The notes under the pieces: generated by a model
The model's input: the letters and a program-made list of their open reading frames with translations, nothing else
Databases searched by the model: none
What the model was told of the DNA's origin: nothing
Made by a program: the position numbers and the translations under genes
Source of the DNA: Gammaproteobacteria bacterium
GTDB taxonomy: Bacteria > Pseudomonadota > Gammaproteobacteria > UBA6429 > Thiohalophilaceae
Direction: 5' to 3'
Length of the DNA stretch: 64,000 nucleotides
Assembly (NCBI GenBank): GCA_026197095.1
Contig: JAPHTF010000012.1
Location: 1 to 64,000 of the forward strand
Part shown: positions 9,163-16,797 of the stretch, piece after piece
How positions within the stretch are numbered: the stretch's first letter is position 1
Layout: each line of letters begins with the position of its first letter

Positions 9163-9606
9163 ATTCTTTCAGTTGCGACGAAGTCTATGTGCCTCATGCC
9201 GTGACGAGAATCACACTGATGGGGGGTTAGGTAAGCCTGGCTTATCCCATTGTGGATATAAGCAACCTAGCCTTAATCCCATCTTAAACTATGCCTCTAG
9301 TGCAACATAACTTTGCATCATTCTATTAACCCGTATTAAAACAAGGAGTTAATAGATACCACATGCAGGATATATAGTCGTACATCCTGCTTGTGCTTAA
9401 ATCACGTATACTTAAAAGTTGAGGTGCTGGATATAACAATGCGACTCACTCTTAAAACTAGTATGCTTTCCTCGCTTATCATGATTATGCTACTGAATAA
9501 CCTAGTAAAATAATCAAGAATGCCGTAAGGATCGTGGGCGTATTTTACTGTTGCAAAAAAAGATTGCAATACTTAGATGGGTATAACTTGAGTTTATCTA
9601 CATATA

Positions 9607-10554
9607 ATGGTTAAAAATCACTCACCTTTTTCATTATTACCTGAAGCAGAACCGGCTTATCAGATGTGGCGCGATTGGAAATTATCTGTCTATCCAAAAC
9701 AGTCCAATGAATTACTTGTGTCAATTGATAATCCCTTTACTTTAACTGCAAATGAAAAGGAGACAATTCGGCAATGTTTCATTCGTGCCAATATGGCAAT
9801 TTACTCTATTAAATATATGTCTGATTTTGCGAGCAAAAAAATTGTTGAAATAATAGGCAATGAATTTGGTTTATTTCGTTTAGACAATAACCTTGGAGCT
9901 GATAGTGATAACATCACATCGCTACAAGTGATCGAAGGCGGACGTAAGCAAGGATATATCCCGTATAGCAATATGAAACTCAGCTGGCATACGGATGGTT
10001 ACTACAACCTTGCTGAGGAACAGATTAGAGGCGTAATCTTGCATTGCGTTAATTCAGCCGTTGAAGGTGGTGAAAATGCGCTTTTAGACCATGAAATGAT
10101 GTATATACACTTGAGAGATCGCGATCCTGCCTATATATCTGCATTGATGAAGCCAGACGTTTTAACGATTCCAGCTAACATTGAAAATGGAGTAAACATT
10201 CGTGACGCACAAACGGGGCCTGTTTTTTCTATTGACCCGAATTCTGGTGCTTTACATATGCGCTATAGCGCACGAAAACGAAATATCATCTGGGCTGATG
10301 ATAAGGTTACAGCAGCAGCTGTAACTGCAATAGATGACTTTCTGGCAAGTGATTCACCCTGGATAATGAGGCATCGGCTTGAGCCTGGACAAGGATTGAT
10401 TTGTAATAATGTATTACATAACCGCACATCATTTAATAATGGTGATGCTAGTGAAAATCAACGTTTAATTTATCGTGGACGTTACTATGATAGGTTATCC
10501 GATACCTCTTTTAACGATACTGCAAAAGCAATATTCATTAGTTCCAGCAATTGA
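9607..10554 (+). CDS. TauD/TfdA-type Fe(II)/2-oxoglutarate dioxygenase
   Basis: 315 aa. The iron-binding triad is visible: His128 and Asp130 in SWHTDGYYN and His271 in VLHNRTSF, followed by the 2-oxoglutarate arginine in LIYRGRYYDR. The family hydroxylates small organic molecules such as taurine, betaines or alkyl sulfates; the substrate here cannot be told from sequence. It is divergent from dsrA across the control region and starts a short plus-strand run with the 62-aa gene and the Cas6-like gene. A sulfonate or organosulfur substrate would fit a sulfur oxidiser, but that is speculation. Confidence 0.85.
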   Translation: MVKNHSPFSLLPEAEPAYQMWRDWKLSVYPKQSNELLVSIDNPFTLTANEKETIRQCFIRANMAIYSIKYMSDFASKKIVEIIGNEFGLFRLDNNLGADSDNITSLQVIEGGRKQGYIPYSNMKLSWHTDGYYNLAEEQIRGVILHCVNSAVEGGENALLDHEMMYIHLRDRDPAYISALMKPDVLTIPANIENGVNIRDAQTGPVFSIDPNSGALHMRYSARKRNIIWADDKVTAAAVTAIDDFLASDSPWIMRHRLEPGQGLICNNVLHNRTSFNNGDASENQRLIYRGRYYDRLSDTSFNDTAKAIFISSSN

Positions 10555-10580
10555 ATAAAGAAATTTAAGGATTAGAAAAC

Positions 10581-10769
10581 ATGTTGTATTTAAGTGAAGT
10601 GTTAATGGAAGGCCATGCTTTGGAAAGTTTTAAAGAGCTTTGCCAGGCCGTTTCTGAAAAAGGAAAGGCGGGAGAAATGTTTTTTCGCATAGATGTAAAA
10701 CCCCCGTTTACCGACACACCAGAAAATTGGGAAGAGCAACTTGAAGCCGCGTTTACTTCTGCATATTAA
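10581..10769 (+). CDS. Small conserved-looking protein of unknown function
   Basis: 62 aa, acidic, no cysteine pair, no signal peptide and no membrane segment. I do not recognise it. It sits 26 bp after the TauD-type gene, with an AAGGA ribosome site upstream of the ATG, and 24 bp before the Cas6-like gene, so the three genes look like one transcript. It may be a partner of either neighbour. Confidence 0.6.
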   Translation: MLYLSEVLMEGHALESFKELCQAVSEKGKAGEMFFRIDVKPPFTDTPENWEEQLEAAFTSAY

Positions 10770-10793
10770 ATAATTCTGTAGACCGCTTAGAAT

Positions 10794-11492
10794 ATGGATG
10801 AGAAATTTATGTATTGGAACGAAGATAAAAAAACAGAAAAGTTTGAAATCCCTGATGATATTGTCGATTTATCCTTTGTCATAAAATGCAAATGCCTGCC
10901 ACTCGAGCATATGCATGCGCTTTCTGAAAGTTTATGTGCAGCTTTACCCTGGCTTGAAAATGAAAAGCTTGCAGGAATTCATCCTATCAATGGAGCTGAG
11001 TCAGGTAATGGTTGGGAACGTTCATGTGATCCAAACGAGCTTATCTATTTATCTCGTCGTCAAAAGATGACTTTACGTTTGCCAAAAGAACATCTCGATT
11101 CAGCAGAAGAACTCGTTGGCCAAACATTAAGTGTTGCAGGGCATGATATTGAAATAGGAAAAAGTTCGATAAAAAAATTGAGTGATTTACCTACAGCTTT
11201 TTGTCGCTCAATTTTGGTTGATGGCCGCATGGAAGAAGAAGACTTCTTACAATGGGCATTTGAGGAGTTAAAAGCATTAAATATTAATGTACGCAAGATG
11301 ATGCCAGGCAAGGAAAGGATTATAAAACTAGCTGATAATAAAGTACGAATCACACGTAGCTTAATGGTTGCAGAGCTGGAACAGGCCGAATCAGTACGTC
11401 TTCAACAACATGGTATGGGTGAGGGCAGAAAGTTAGGTTGTGGAATATTTATGCCACAAAAAGATATAAAAGCGGTTAATTCAGACGATTAA
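10794..11492 (+). CDS. Cas6/Cmx6-like RAMP-fold protein, no CRISPR array nearby
   Basis: 232 aa. I recognise the pattern of the type I-MYXAN Cas6 (Cmx6) family from memory. An N-terminal beta strand (VDLSFVIKCKCLP) is followed by the helix with HMHALSESLCAALPWL, then a central LTLRLPKEHLDSAEEL segment. Near the C-terminus a glycine-rich loop GMGEGRKLGCGIF fits the G-loop (G-x-G-x(n)-G-x-G) of Cas6 and other RAMP proteins. Canonical Cas6 cuts CRISPR precursor RNA, but this window has no array and no other cas gene. Its neighbours are the TauD-type gene, the 62-aa gene and a DsrC paralogue, so it may act on another RNA. His39 and His41 and the Tyr residues could be catalytic, but I cannot assign them. 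Family assignment is moderately sure; function is open. Confidence 0.65.
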   Translation: MDEKFMYWNEDKKTEKFEIPDDIVDLSFVIKCKCLPLEHMHALSESLCAALPWLENEKLAGIHPINGAESGNGWERSCDPNELIYLSRRQKMTLRLPKEHLDSAEELVGQTLSVAGHDIEIGKSSIKKLSDLPTAFCRSILVDGRMEEEDFLQWAFEELKALNINVRKMMPGKERIIKLADNKVRITRSLMVAELEQAESVRLQQHGMGEGRKLGCGIFMPQKDIKAVNSDD

Positions 11493-11615
11493 AAGCTTTA
11501 ATTTTGACAAATTTTCTGGTTAAATAAGCGCCCATTAATATACGCGCGAATTTAATGACGCTGCATAATCAAATTTTTAACAATTTAGAAAATAAATACT
11601 CTAGAGGAATTAATA

Positions 11616-11954
11616 ATGGCACTGGAAGTAAACGGACAAACAATCGCAACTACTGATGATGGCTATCTTGAAGACTCAAATGATTGGAACTTAGACGTTG
11701 CACAAGCAATTGCTGATGCAGACGAGTTACCGATGACAGAAAGACACTGGGATGTGGTTAACTATTTGCGCGATGAGCATGTTAATAATAATGGTGCTGA
11801 GCCAAATGAACGTACTATTTTAAAAGCGATGAGTAGTGCTTGGGGCGAAAAAGTGAGCTCTAAAATAATGTACGAAATGTTCCCCGCAATGCCTTCGAAA
11901 CAAGGTCGTAAAATTGCAGGTTTACCAAAAAGTACACGTAAAGGCGGTTATTAA
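11616..11954 (+). CDS. DsrC/TusE-family paralogue lacking both redox cysteines (RspA-like)
   Basis: 112 aa and clearly a DsrC homologue: it keeps LEVNGQTIATTDDGYLED, the RHWDVVNYLRDE core and the AGLPK arm motif. The C-terminal arm reads GRKIAGLPKSTRKGGY, so Cys99 of DsrC is replaced by Arg and the penultimate Cys is gone. It cannot carry sulfur by the DsrC chemistry. Cysteine-less DsrC-like proteins have been described as RspA, with a suspected regulatory role; some DsrC proteins bind DNA. A GAGGAAT ribosome site precedes the ATG. It lies 2.6 kb from dsrA on the opposite strand. Confidence 0.85.
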   Translation: MALEVNGQTIATTDDGYLEDSNDWNLDVAQAIADADELPMTERHWDVVNYLRDEHVNNNGAEPNERTILKAMSSAWGEKVSSKIMYEMFPAMPSKQGRKIAGLPKSTRKGGY

Positions 11955-12103
11955 GCCATTAATTGGGCTAAATATCGAATCTAGGCCAAAATGGGTATAG
12001 TCTGATTCATTGTAGACTGGTAAATTTCGTTTTAAGGATTCGATTCCAACAAATTTTAGCTTTTCGGGTATAGTCGAAAAGCAAACATACTGAGGATTTA
12101 AAA

Positions 12104-12322
12104 ATGAGTGAAAAAGCAAAATTAATCGCAGAAATGCTCGAAATGCAAAAAATGTTTCAAGATTATGAACATAAAAATGGTGTAGATTCTGCAGAATATT
12201 TCGCAGCTAAAGAAGGTCATCCATTATTTGGTTATGCTCAAAAATATCAAGATTTAGCCAACAAAGTTGATGCTATGGCTCATGAAGATAAAGGTTCAAC
12301 TCGTTGGTTTAAATCTCATTAA
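12104..12322 (+). CDS. Small helical protein of unknown function
   Basis: 72 aa, mostly charged and helical (for example KLIAEMLEMQKMFQDYEH), without cysteine or membrane segment. I do not recognise it. A GAGGA ribosome site precedes the ATG, and a strong intrinsic terminator follows 17 bp after the stop, so it is a real, separately ended gene. It may share a transcript with the DsrC paralogue upstream. Confidence 0.7.
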   Translation: MSEKAKLIAEMLEMQKMFQDYEHKNGVDSAEYFAAKEGHPLFGYAQKYQDLANKVDAMAHEDKGSTRWFKSH

Positions 12323-12339
12323 GAACGATTTGATACTAT

Positions 12340-12382
12340 AAAAAAGGCGCTGCTGGTTTATAACACCGCGGCGCCTTTTTTT
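12340..12382 (+). terminator. Intrinsic terminator after the 72-aa gene
   Basis: AAAAAAGGCGC and GCGCCTTTTTT form the stem, with a 20-nt loop and a T7 tail on the plus strand. It closes the transcript coming from the DsrC-paralogue side. Confidence 0.9.
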
Positions 12383-12415
12383 ATGCCTGAAAGTTAAAAT
12401 AAAAATCAAAGGATC

Positions 12416-12646
12416 TCAACTCAAAGGCGTAAAGGTACGCAGAGTTTTTAAGTTTTAATAATGTGTACTCTATTGTCATTGCGGGCGATAGTGTTGCTTC
12501 TCATAGTTATTCCTCTATCCCGAGAGAGTGCTTCAGTCATATTGTGCTTTCGCAATGACAGGTTTTTTACACAATTTATAGGCTACAACGGAAACACAAA
12601 GTAACTTTGCGGCTCACTGCGTTCTTTGCGTTGAAATATTTTGATC
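12416..12646. repeat. Pair of inverted GCAAAG-type intergenic repeats
   Basis: The left copy (about 12416-12450) reads in the sense TCAACTCAAAGGCGTAAAGG. The right copy (about 12596-12646) is the same family in reverse (CTGCGTTCTTTGCGTTGAAA). The same unit occurs twice, again inverted, at 20055-20236. Similar AACGCAAAGAACGCAGAGG motifs are common dispersed intergenic repeats in bacteria. No coding potential is seen between the arms. Confidence 0.65.
12474..12560. repeat. Element bounded by TGTCATTGCG / CGCAATGACA
   Basis: A perfect 10-bp terminal inverted repeat encloses 67 bp and is nested between the two GCAAAG-type arms. It resembles the widespread GTCATTGCGAG-type dispersed palindromic elements. 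It has no reading frame. Confidence 0.6.
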
Positions 12647-12653
12647 TTAGTCT

Positions 12654-13328
12654 TTAAAGTTCTGACCACATGCGAAATAAATTCACATACGAGACATCAA
12701 TTTGTTTAGTCTCTACATCATCCGGACGTGTCTTTAATAATGATTCACGTGCCTGATTTAACTGATAGAGTAACTCACGTTTAGCCGGGTCTCGTATCAT
12801 GCTTTGAGACCATGTCACTGCGACTAAACGCGTACCTTTAGTGACCTCTGCAACATGGTGCAAGCTTGAAGAAGGGTAAACGACAGCCGAGCCTGCAGAG
12901 AGTTTAATTTTTTGTTCACCAAACGATGTGCGTATTACTAACTCTCCACCTTCATATTCATTTGGTTCATTTAAAAATACTGTTGTAGAAACGTCAGAAC
13001 GATATTGTTGTCCTGCATTTCCCATAATAGGATCATCTACATGATCACCGTATGTCATACCTTTGTTATAACGTGCATAATAAGGCGCAGCTACTCTTAA
13101 TGGTATTGCAGCGGCCTTAAACTCATCATGTTGAATTAAACTTCCCATAACAATGTTATTAAGTTGTTGCATTTGTGTATCATCAATCGAAAGTTCTTCA
13201 TTATTTTTAACACGTTTTGCCGCCATACCCGCAGATAACGTTCCATCAACAAAATTGGCTTTTTCCAAGGTTTGCTTAACAAAATCAAGTCGTTGTTGAT
13301 CAAGAATATTTGGGATTGTTATGAGCAT
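12654..13328 (-). CDS. PKHD-type Fe(II)/2-oxoglutarate hydroxylase (PiuC/YbiX family)
   Basis: 224 aa, the usual length of the family. The iron ligands are His96 and Asp98 in YGDHVDDP and His157 in SSLHHVAEV, with Arg167 (KGTRLVAV) for 2-oxoglutarate. Family members are often iron-regulated and linked to siderophore uptake, but no TonB receptor is present here. The start ATG is preceded by CAGGTAATT. It is a single gene divergent from the 105-aa gene. Confidence 0.88.
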   Translation of the reverse strand: MLITIPNILDQQRLDFVKQTLEKANFVDGTLSAGMAAKRVKNNEELSIDDTQMQQLNNIVMGSLIQHDEFKAAAIPLRVAAPYYARYNKGMTYGDHVDDPIMGNAGQQYRSDVSTTVFLNEPNEYEGGELVIRTSFGEQKIKLSAGSAVVYPSSSLHHVAEVTKGTRLVAVTWSQSMIRDPAKRELLYQLNQARESLLKTRPDDVETKQIDVSYVNLFRMWSEL

Positions 13329-13421
13329 AAATAATTACCTGAGTCTGATATGTAATGTATAATAATACCCTATAAATAAAGCGAAAACGCTATAATTTAA
13401 TCTGGCTTTGAGGAAAAAGAA

Positions 13422-13739
13422 ATGATACTTAATGTTGCTGTCGATGGTCAAAATGTCGATATAAATGTACCTGATACAATGCTGTCTGAAGCGCGTGATT
13501 TTTTTGAAAAAGTTGATTCAGATTTGGATAAAGGTTATCAAATGGGACGCTATTGGGTAGAAAATCCTAATCCTGAACAACGTTGCCAAATTGCAGCAGA
13601 TAAATTAGTGACTGCAATTGAAAATGAAAATAGAAATATGGCAACAATGATGTCAGCTTATATTTTAAGTAAAGCGCCACATATTGAAAGTGTTGTTATT
13701 GATTCAAGTGATGAAATTCAGGAAATACATTTCTTATAA
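13422..13739 (+). CDS. Conserved-looking protein of unknown function
   Basis: 105 aa, soluble and acidic, with a single Cys and no signal peptide. It begins with a beta-rich stretch (LNVAVDGQNVDINVP) and continues helical; its end (VVIDSSDEIQEIHFL) looks like a strand. A GAGGAAAAAG ribosome site supports the start. It converges with the GNAT gene, and the two coding ends overlap by six bases. I do not recognise the family. Confidence 0.7.
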   Translation: MILNVAVDGQNVDINVPDTMLSEARDFFEKVDSDLDKGYQMGRYWVENPNPEQRCQIAADKLVTAIENENRNMATMMSAYILSKAPHIESVVIDSSDEIQEIHFL

Positions 13740-14165
13740 TTTCTTCTGCATTTCATAATGCTGGATCTGATTAAATAATAAGTTTGTTTTTTTTGTCACT
13801 GTAAAACCAATCTTCTCATAAAACCCTGTAGCAAGTTCGCGTGAATTTAATGTGATTAATTTAATTCCATTTGTGTATGCTTCTTTTTCTAAATCAGTAT
13901 AAATGGCTTTTGCTATACCCTGTTTTTCATAGTCTTGTTTAACCGCCATATAACGGATTTGAGCGGTAGTTTTATTTATGTAGTGCAAACGACCAACCGC
14001 AATAATACGATTGTCTACCTCTACCATACGATGAATGGACTCATTTTCTAGTTCGTCCTTTTCACTGTCCAAAGCCTGTCCCCAGGGTTTTCGAAGTAAC
14101 TCCCAGCGGGTTTTGTAATATCGTTCAAAATCAGACTGTGATAACGGTGTGAGTATTTTATACAT
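13734..14165 (-). CDS. GNAT-family N-acetyltransferase
   Basis: 143 aa. It shows the acetyl-CoA loop pattern (AVKQDYEKQGIAKAIYTDLE, Q/R-x-x-G-x-A type) and the C-terminal LNSRELATGFYEKIGF motif typical of ElaA-like GNAT proteins. The substrate is unknown. It stands 64 bp downstream of the 2OG oxygenase in the same direction and may be co-transcribed with it. Confidence 0.85.
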   Translation of the reverse strand: MYKILTPLSQSDFERYYKTRWELLRKPWGQALDSEKDELENESIHRMVEVDNRIIAVGRLHYINKTTAQIRYMAVKQDYEKQGIAKAIYTDLEKEAYTNGIKLITLNSRELATGFYEKIGFTVTKKTNLLFNQIQHYEMQKKL

Positions 14166-14229
14166 AAACTTTTTATTTATATAAGAAACACAGTCTTGAA
14201 GGAAAGTATTTTTAAAACATATTTATATT

Positions 14230-14835
14230 TTAAGCAAAAACAATCCAAGTTGTGGCTATATATTTTACACCTTCATTAACGGTTACAGCACGATGCTCAT
14301 GTGTCCAAAATGGTGGGAACAATACCAACTTTCCTTTTTCCGGCGTTACTTTTACATCTTGAAATAAGAACTCTGTTTCACCTCCGGGGCCTGGAACATC
14401 ATTCAAATACCAAAGTGCAACTAATTGACGTTGACTAAAATCGTGTGAGCCACCATCTATGTGCCAGTGATAATACTCAGCTGGATTGTAACGTTGTATG
14501 CCATAACCCATATCTTTAAATGGTCCTTTAAAATAGGGGTATGCTTCACGGAATTCTTTAACGGCTATTCCTAATGAACGAAATAAATTGTTATCAACAT
14601 CTTTCCAGTGTTCTTTACCGCTGACAACAAGATCGGTTGTTTTTTTAATACTGGTATCCTGTGAAACAGTTTGGCCAATGCGTCCTTGGTATTGATCTTC
14701 AGTATTTTCTTCAAATCGTCTGATCATATCGTCACATAATTCTGTAGGTAACGCATTTTTTTGTTCAAAAATAAAAGTGTTTGGTTTAACTTCTTTTATG
14801 GTTTTAAGTGGGCTTGATTGAGATGACAGAGACAT
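14230..14835 (-). CDS. 2OG-Fe(II) oxygenase (prolyl 4-hydroxylase-like)
   Basis: 201 aa. The iron triad is His125 and Asp127 (HWHIDGG) and His179 or His181 (PFWTHEHRAV); a double-stranded beta-helix pattern with LWYLND and GGETEF is clear. A basic residue after the last His (KYIATTW) would bind 2-oxoglutarate. The substrate is unknown. It is the third oxygenase of this superfamily within 5.3 kb. Confidence 0.85.
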   Translation of the reverse strand: MSLSSQSSPLKTIKEVKPNTFIFEQKNALPTELCDDMIRRFEENTEDQYQGRIGQTVSQDTSIKKTTDLVVSGKEHWKDVDNNLFRSLGIAVKEFREAYPYFKGPFKDMGYGIQRYNPAEYYHWHIDGGSHDFSQRQLVALWYLNDVPGPGGETEFLFQDVKVTPEKGKLVLFPPFWTHEHRAVTVNEGVKYIATTWIVFA

Positions 14836-14867
14836 GAATCTTCCTATAACGACATTATTTACATAAA

Positions 14868-15920
14868 TTATAAACGGTTATTTTCAATTAAATTTTGTAT
14901 TTCAGATTGTTGTGATTTGAGATCAGGCTCATTAATTTTGAGAATTTCTTGGCATAAGGCTAACCAGTGTTCTTTTCCGTGTTCAACAATTTCAGTCATT
15001 TTACTTAATGAGCCCGCTTCAATCCACTCATCATAGCCTTTAATTAAAGAGGGATAGAGATCTTTACGCATATTATTTAAATTACCAAAATAAAAATGCC
15101 ATGATGGTGCTGAATTTAAAGATAATAATGCGGGTAGGGTTGTCAGGCTATCAGCCAGATGATCACGAACAGCGCGTAGCATAATGGCTGCTTTTGAGTG
15201 AGGCAAAGTAAATAAGAGCGTTCGCCATTCTTCACCTAACAGCTCACCTGCCTGAATTTCACCTCGTTCATGTTCAATAACGTTTTTAACTTCGGTGTCA
15301 GTCATTTCTGCAAGTGCAGCATCAAGATTATTGTCACAATCGTAACAAGCAAAAGCACGTCCTAGTGCATTATCGGGTTTATTCCATCTCCAGGTTTCGA
15401 GCTGCTCCCATAATAAACGTCGAAAACTTTCTTTGCGAATATAAATATTGTTTTGATGTGACATCGCTGGTGGAGCTGACATATCACGCGCATATTCTTT
15501 GCCCGCGACATAGAGAGAATAATCATTATGCTGTTCATGCAAATTAAGATCTGCAAGAAAAAAGTGGGGGCGATTGTTTATACCCATGCCACCACTATAT
15601 ACAAGCTGGTGTTCATGTAACGTGTCATTAATTGAATCTGATTCAAAAGGAGAGAGCGTCTTATTACTAATATCAATATCCAGATATTCGGATCCTTCTA
15701 AATCATTCCAAAGCTTTTCTCGCTGTTTAAGCCATTTGCCAACAACCGCATTTGGCAGAATTGTTGAAAATGGCTTGTTGTTTTCCCATCGATATAGTTC
15801 TCTCATTTTTAGCAGATATATGCATAACGTATAGTCTCCTGCATGACTCGCATCGGCAACATGACAATTATGCTGAACCGTTTTAGATAAGTTGGTTATA
15901 AGGGATTGCTTGTTTTGCAT
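14868..15920 (-). CDS. Conserved hypothetical protein, possibly Sfum_1244-like
   Basis: 350 aa, soluble, no signal peptide. Aromatic-rich conserved-looking segments include YLLKMRELYRWE near the N-terminus, WEQLETWRWNKPDNALGRAFACYDCD in the middle, and PSWHFYFGNLNNMRKDLYP. A C-x-x-C pair (AFACYDCD) is the only cysteine motif. I recall such proteins in sulfur-metabolising bacteria under the name Sfum_1244 family, but I cannot confirm this. It lies 32 bp before the 2OG oxygenase and is probably co-transcribed with it. Confidence 0.6.
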   Translation of the reverse strand: MQNKQSLITNLSKTVQHNCHVADASHAGDYTLCIYLLKMRELYRWENNKPFSTILPNAVVGKWLKQREKLWNDLEGSEYLDIDISNKTLSPFESDSINDTLHEHQLVYSGGMGINNRPHFFLADLNLHEQHNDYSLYVAGKEYARDMSAPPAMSHQNNIYIRKESFRRLLWEQLETWRWNKPDNALGRAFACYDCDNNLDAALAEMTDTEVKNVIEHERGEIQAGELLGEEWRTLLFTLPHSKAAIMLRAVRDHLADSLTTLPALLSLNSAPSWHFYFGNLNNMRKDLYPSLIKGYDEWIEAGSLSKMTEIVEHGKEHWLALCQEILKINEPDLKSQQSEIQNLIENNRL

Positions 15921-15966
15921 AATAATCAGGTTACCTTACCTAAGGGATATTGAGTAGAATAAATAG

Positions 15967-15983
15967 CTGAGTAAAATACTCAG
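15967..15983. repeat. Hairpin CTGAGT-aaaat-ACTCAG
   Basis: A perfect 6-bp inverted repeat followed by TTTTAT on the plus strand, in the divergent gap before the 350-aa gene. It could be an operator or a weak terminator. No function is assigned. Confidence 0.4.
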
Positions 15984-16056
15984 TTTTATACTAGCATGCC
16001 AAATCAGATAGCAAAAGTTTACAACGACAGTTTACTGTTAACGGGTCATAGTGCGT

Positions 16057-16062
16057 TATAAT
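16057..16062 (+). promoter_or_regulatory. TATAAT -10 box upstream of the 182-aa gene
   Basis: A perfect sigma-70 -10 hexamer lies 68 bp before the GTG start. No clean -35 hexamer is present at 16-18 bp, so an activator or a poor -35 is likely. Confidence 0.4.
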
Positions 16063-16129
16063 AGGAACCTTTCTTAAGTGTATTTACTTAAAGTTTATAT
16101 GGTATCTTATTGTTTTTAGAGGATTTATT

Positions 16130-16678
16130 GTGAGAATTAAGAGTCGTTGGAGTAAAAAAGGTAAAACGCACACGATTGAAGAAATTGCCGGAGCAGTCGC
16201 CTTTATTAACTGGCGTATTGCTGGAAACTGTTTACTGAGTTTAGAAAATAACGACTTTCAAACAGACACACACGAGCAGCGCCTTAGTATTATTACTGAG
16301 TTCCTGATCTTCACCATTCATATGATTGATCGAATGACGATTGAGAATTTTGATGAAAATGAACGTATTCGTTTCATTACAGAATTGGTCACGAAGACGG
16401 CAAAACATTTGGAAGATAATAAACGTGATTTAATTGGATCAGGTGATTATCGAGATGATTTCATTGCGTCACTGAATGAGCGAATAAATGAGTATTCTGA
16501 ATTCTCTTATGATGAGAAAGACGGTCCAAGTTTTCCTATGAAACGCTTTTTTGGTGATAAAGTGGCGTTAGTGATGGGTGAGAAAAATCAAAAATGGGTA
16601 GCTGATCAAATTATTGAAATTGAAGTGCGAGACATCATGTCTCACCTGCGTAAATCAGTGCCGAATTTATTTAAATAA
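16130..16678 (+). CDS. Conserved-looking helical protein of unknown function
   Basis: 182 aa, starting at GTG with AGAGGA seven bases upstream. It is all-helical by appearance, begins with a basic N-terminus (RIKSRWSKKGKTHT) and has no cysteine motif except one Cys at about 31. There is no signal peptide. I do not recognise it. It forms its own unit, with the beta-barrel gene following 119 bp later. Confidence 0.7.
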   Translation: MRIKSRWSKKGKTHTIEEIAGAVAFINWRIAGNCLLSLENNDFQTDTHEQRLSIITEFLIFTIHMIDRMTIENFDENERIRFITELVTKTAKHLEDNKRDLIGSGDYRDDFIASLNERINEYSEFSYDEKDGPSFPMKRFFGDKVALVMGEKNQKWVADQIIEIEVRDIMSHLRKSVPNLFK

Positions 16679-16797
16679 TAACACGCTTTTTATTTTTCAT
16701 ATGAGAAGATGCTTATTAACTTTATTATTTGCATAATATATACTGTTGTGCGTGATTAACATGTATTTTATTAAATAAAATTTAAGGAAAAATTTAA

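Larger units (their letters stand above)
9000..9606. other. Non-coding control region between dsrA and the TauD-type gene
   Basis: I see no convincing gene in these 607 bp. On the minus strand it must hold the dsr promoter. It is dense in inverted repeats: 9068-9094, 9117-9129 (GTGTTG-C-CAACAC), 9111-9156 (GTTATAG/CTATAAC), 9231-9243 (TAAGCC-T-GGCTTA) and 9365-9390 (GCAGGAT/ATCCTGC). A 24-codon hydrophobic reading frame on the plus strand (9439-9513) lacks a well-placed ribosome site and is not called. Confidence 0.6.

Noticed and set aside
8993-9310. 105-codon open frame on the plus strand upstream of dsrA
   Set aside because: It overlaps the dsrA start and the inverted-repeat promoter region, has no ribosome site and no protein-like composition.
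9439-9513. 24-codon hydrophobic peptide on the plus strand
   Set aside because: The GAGGTG motif is 13 bases away from the ATG, too far; nothing else supports it.
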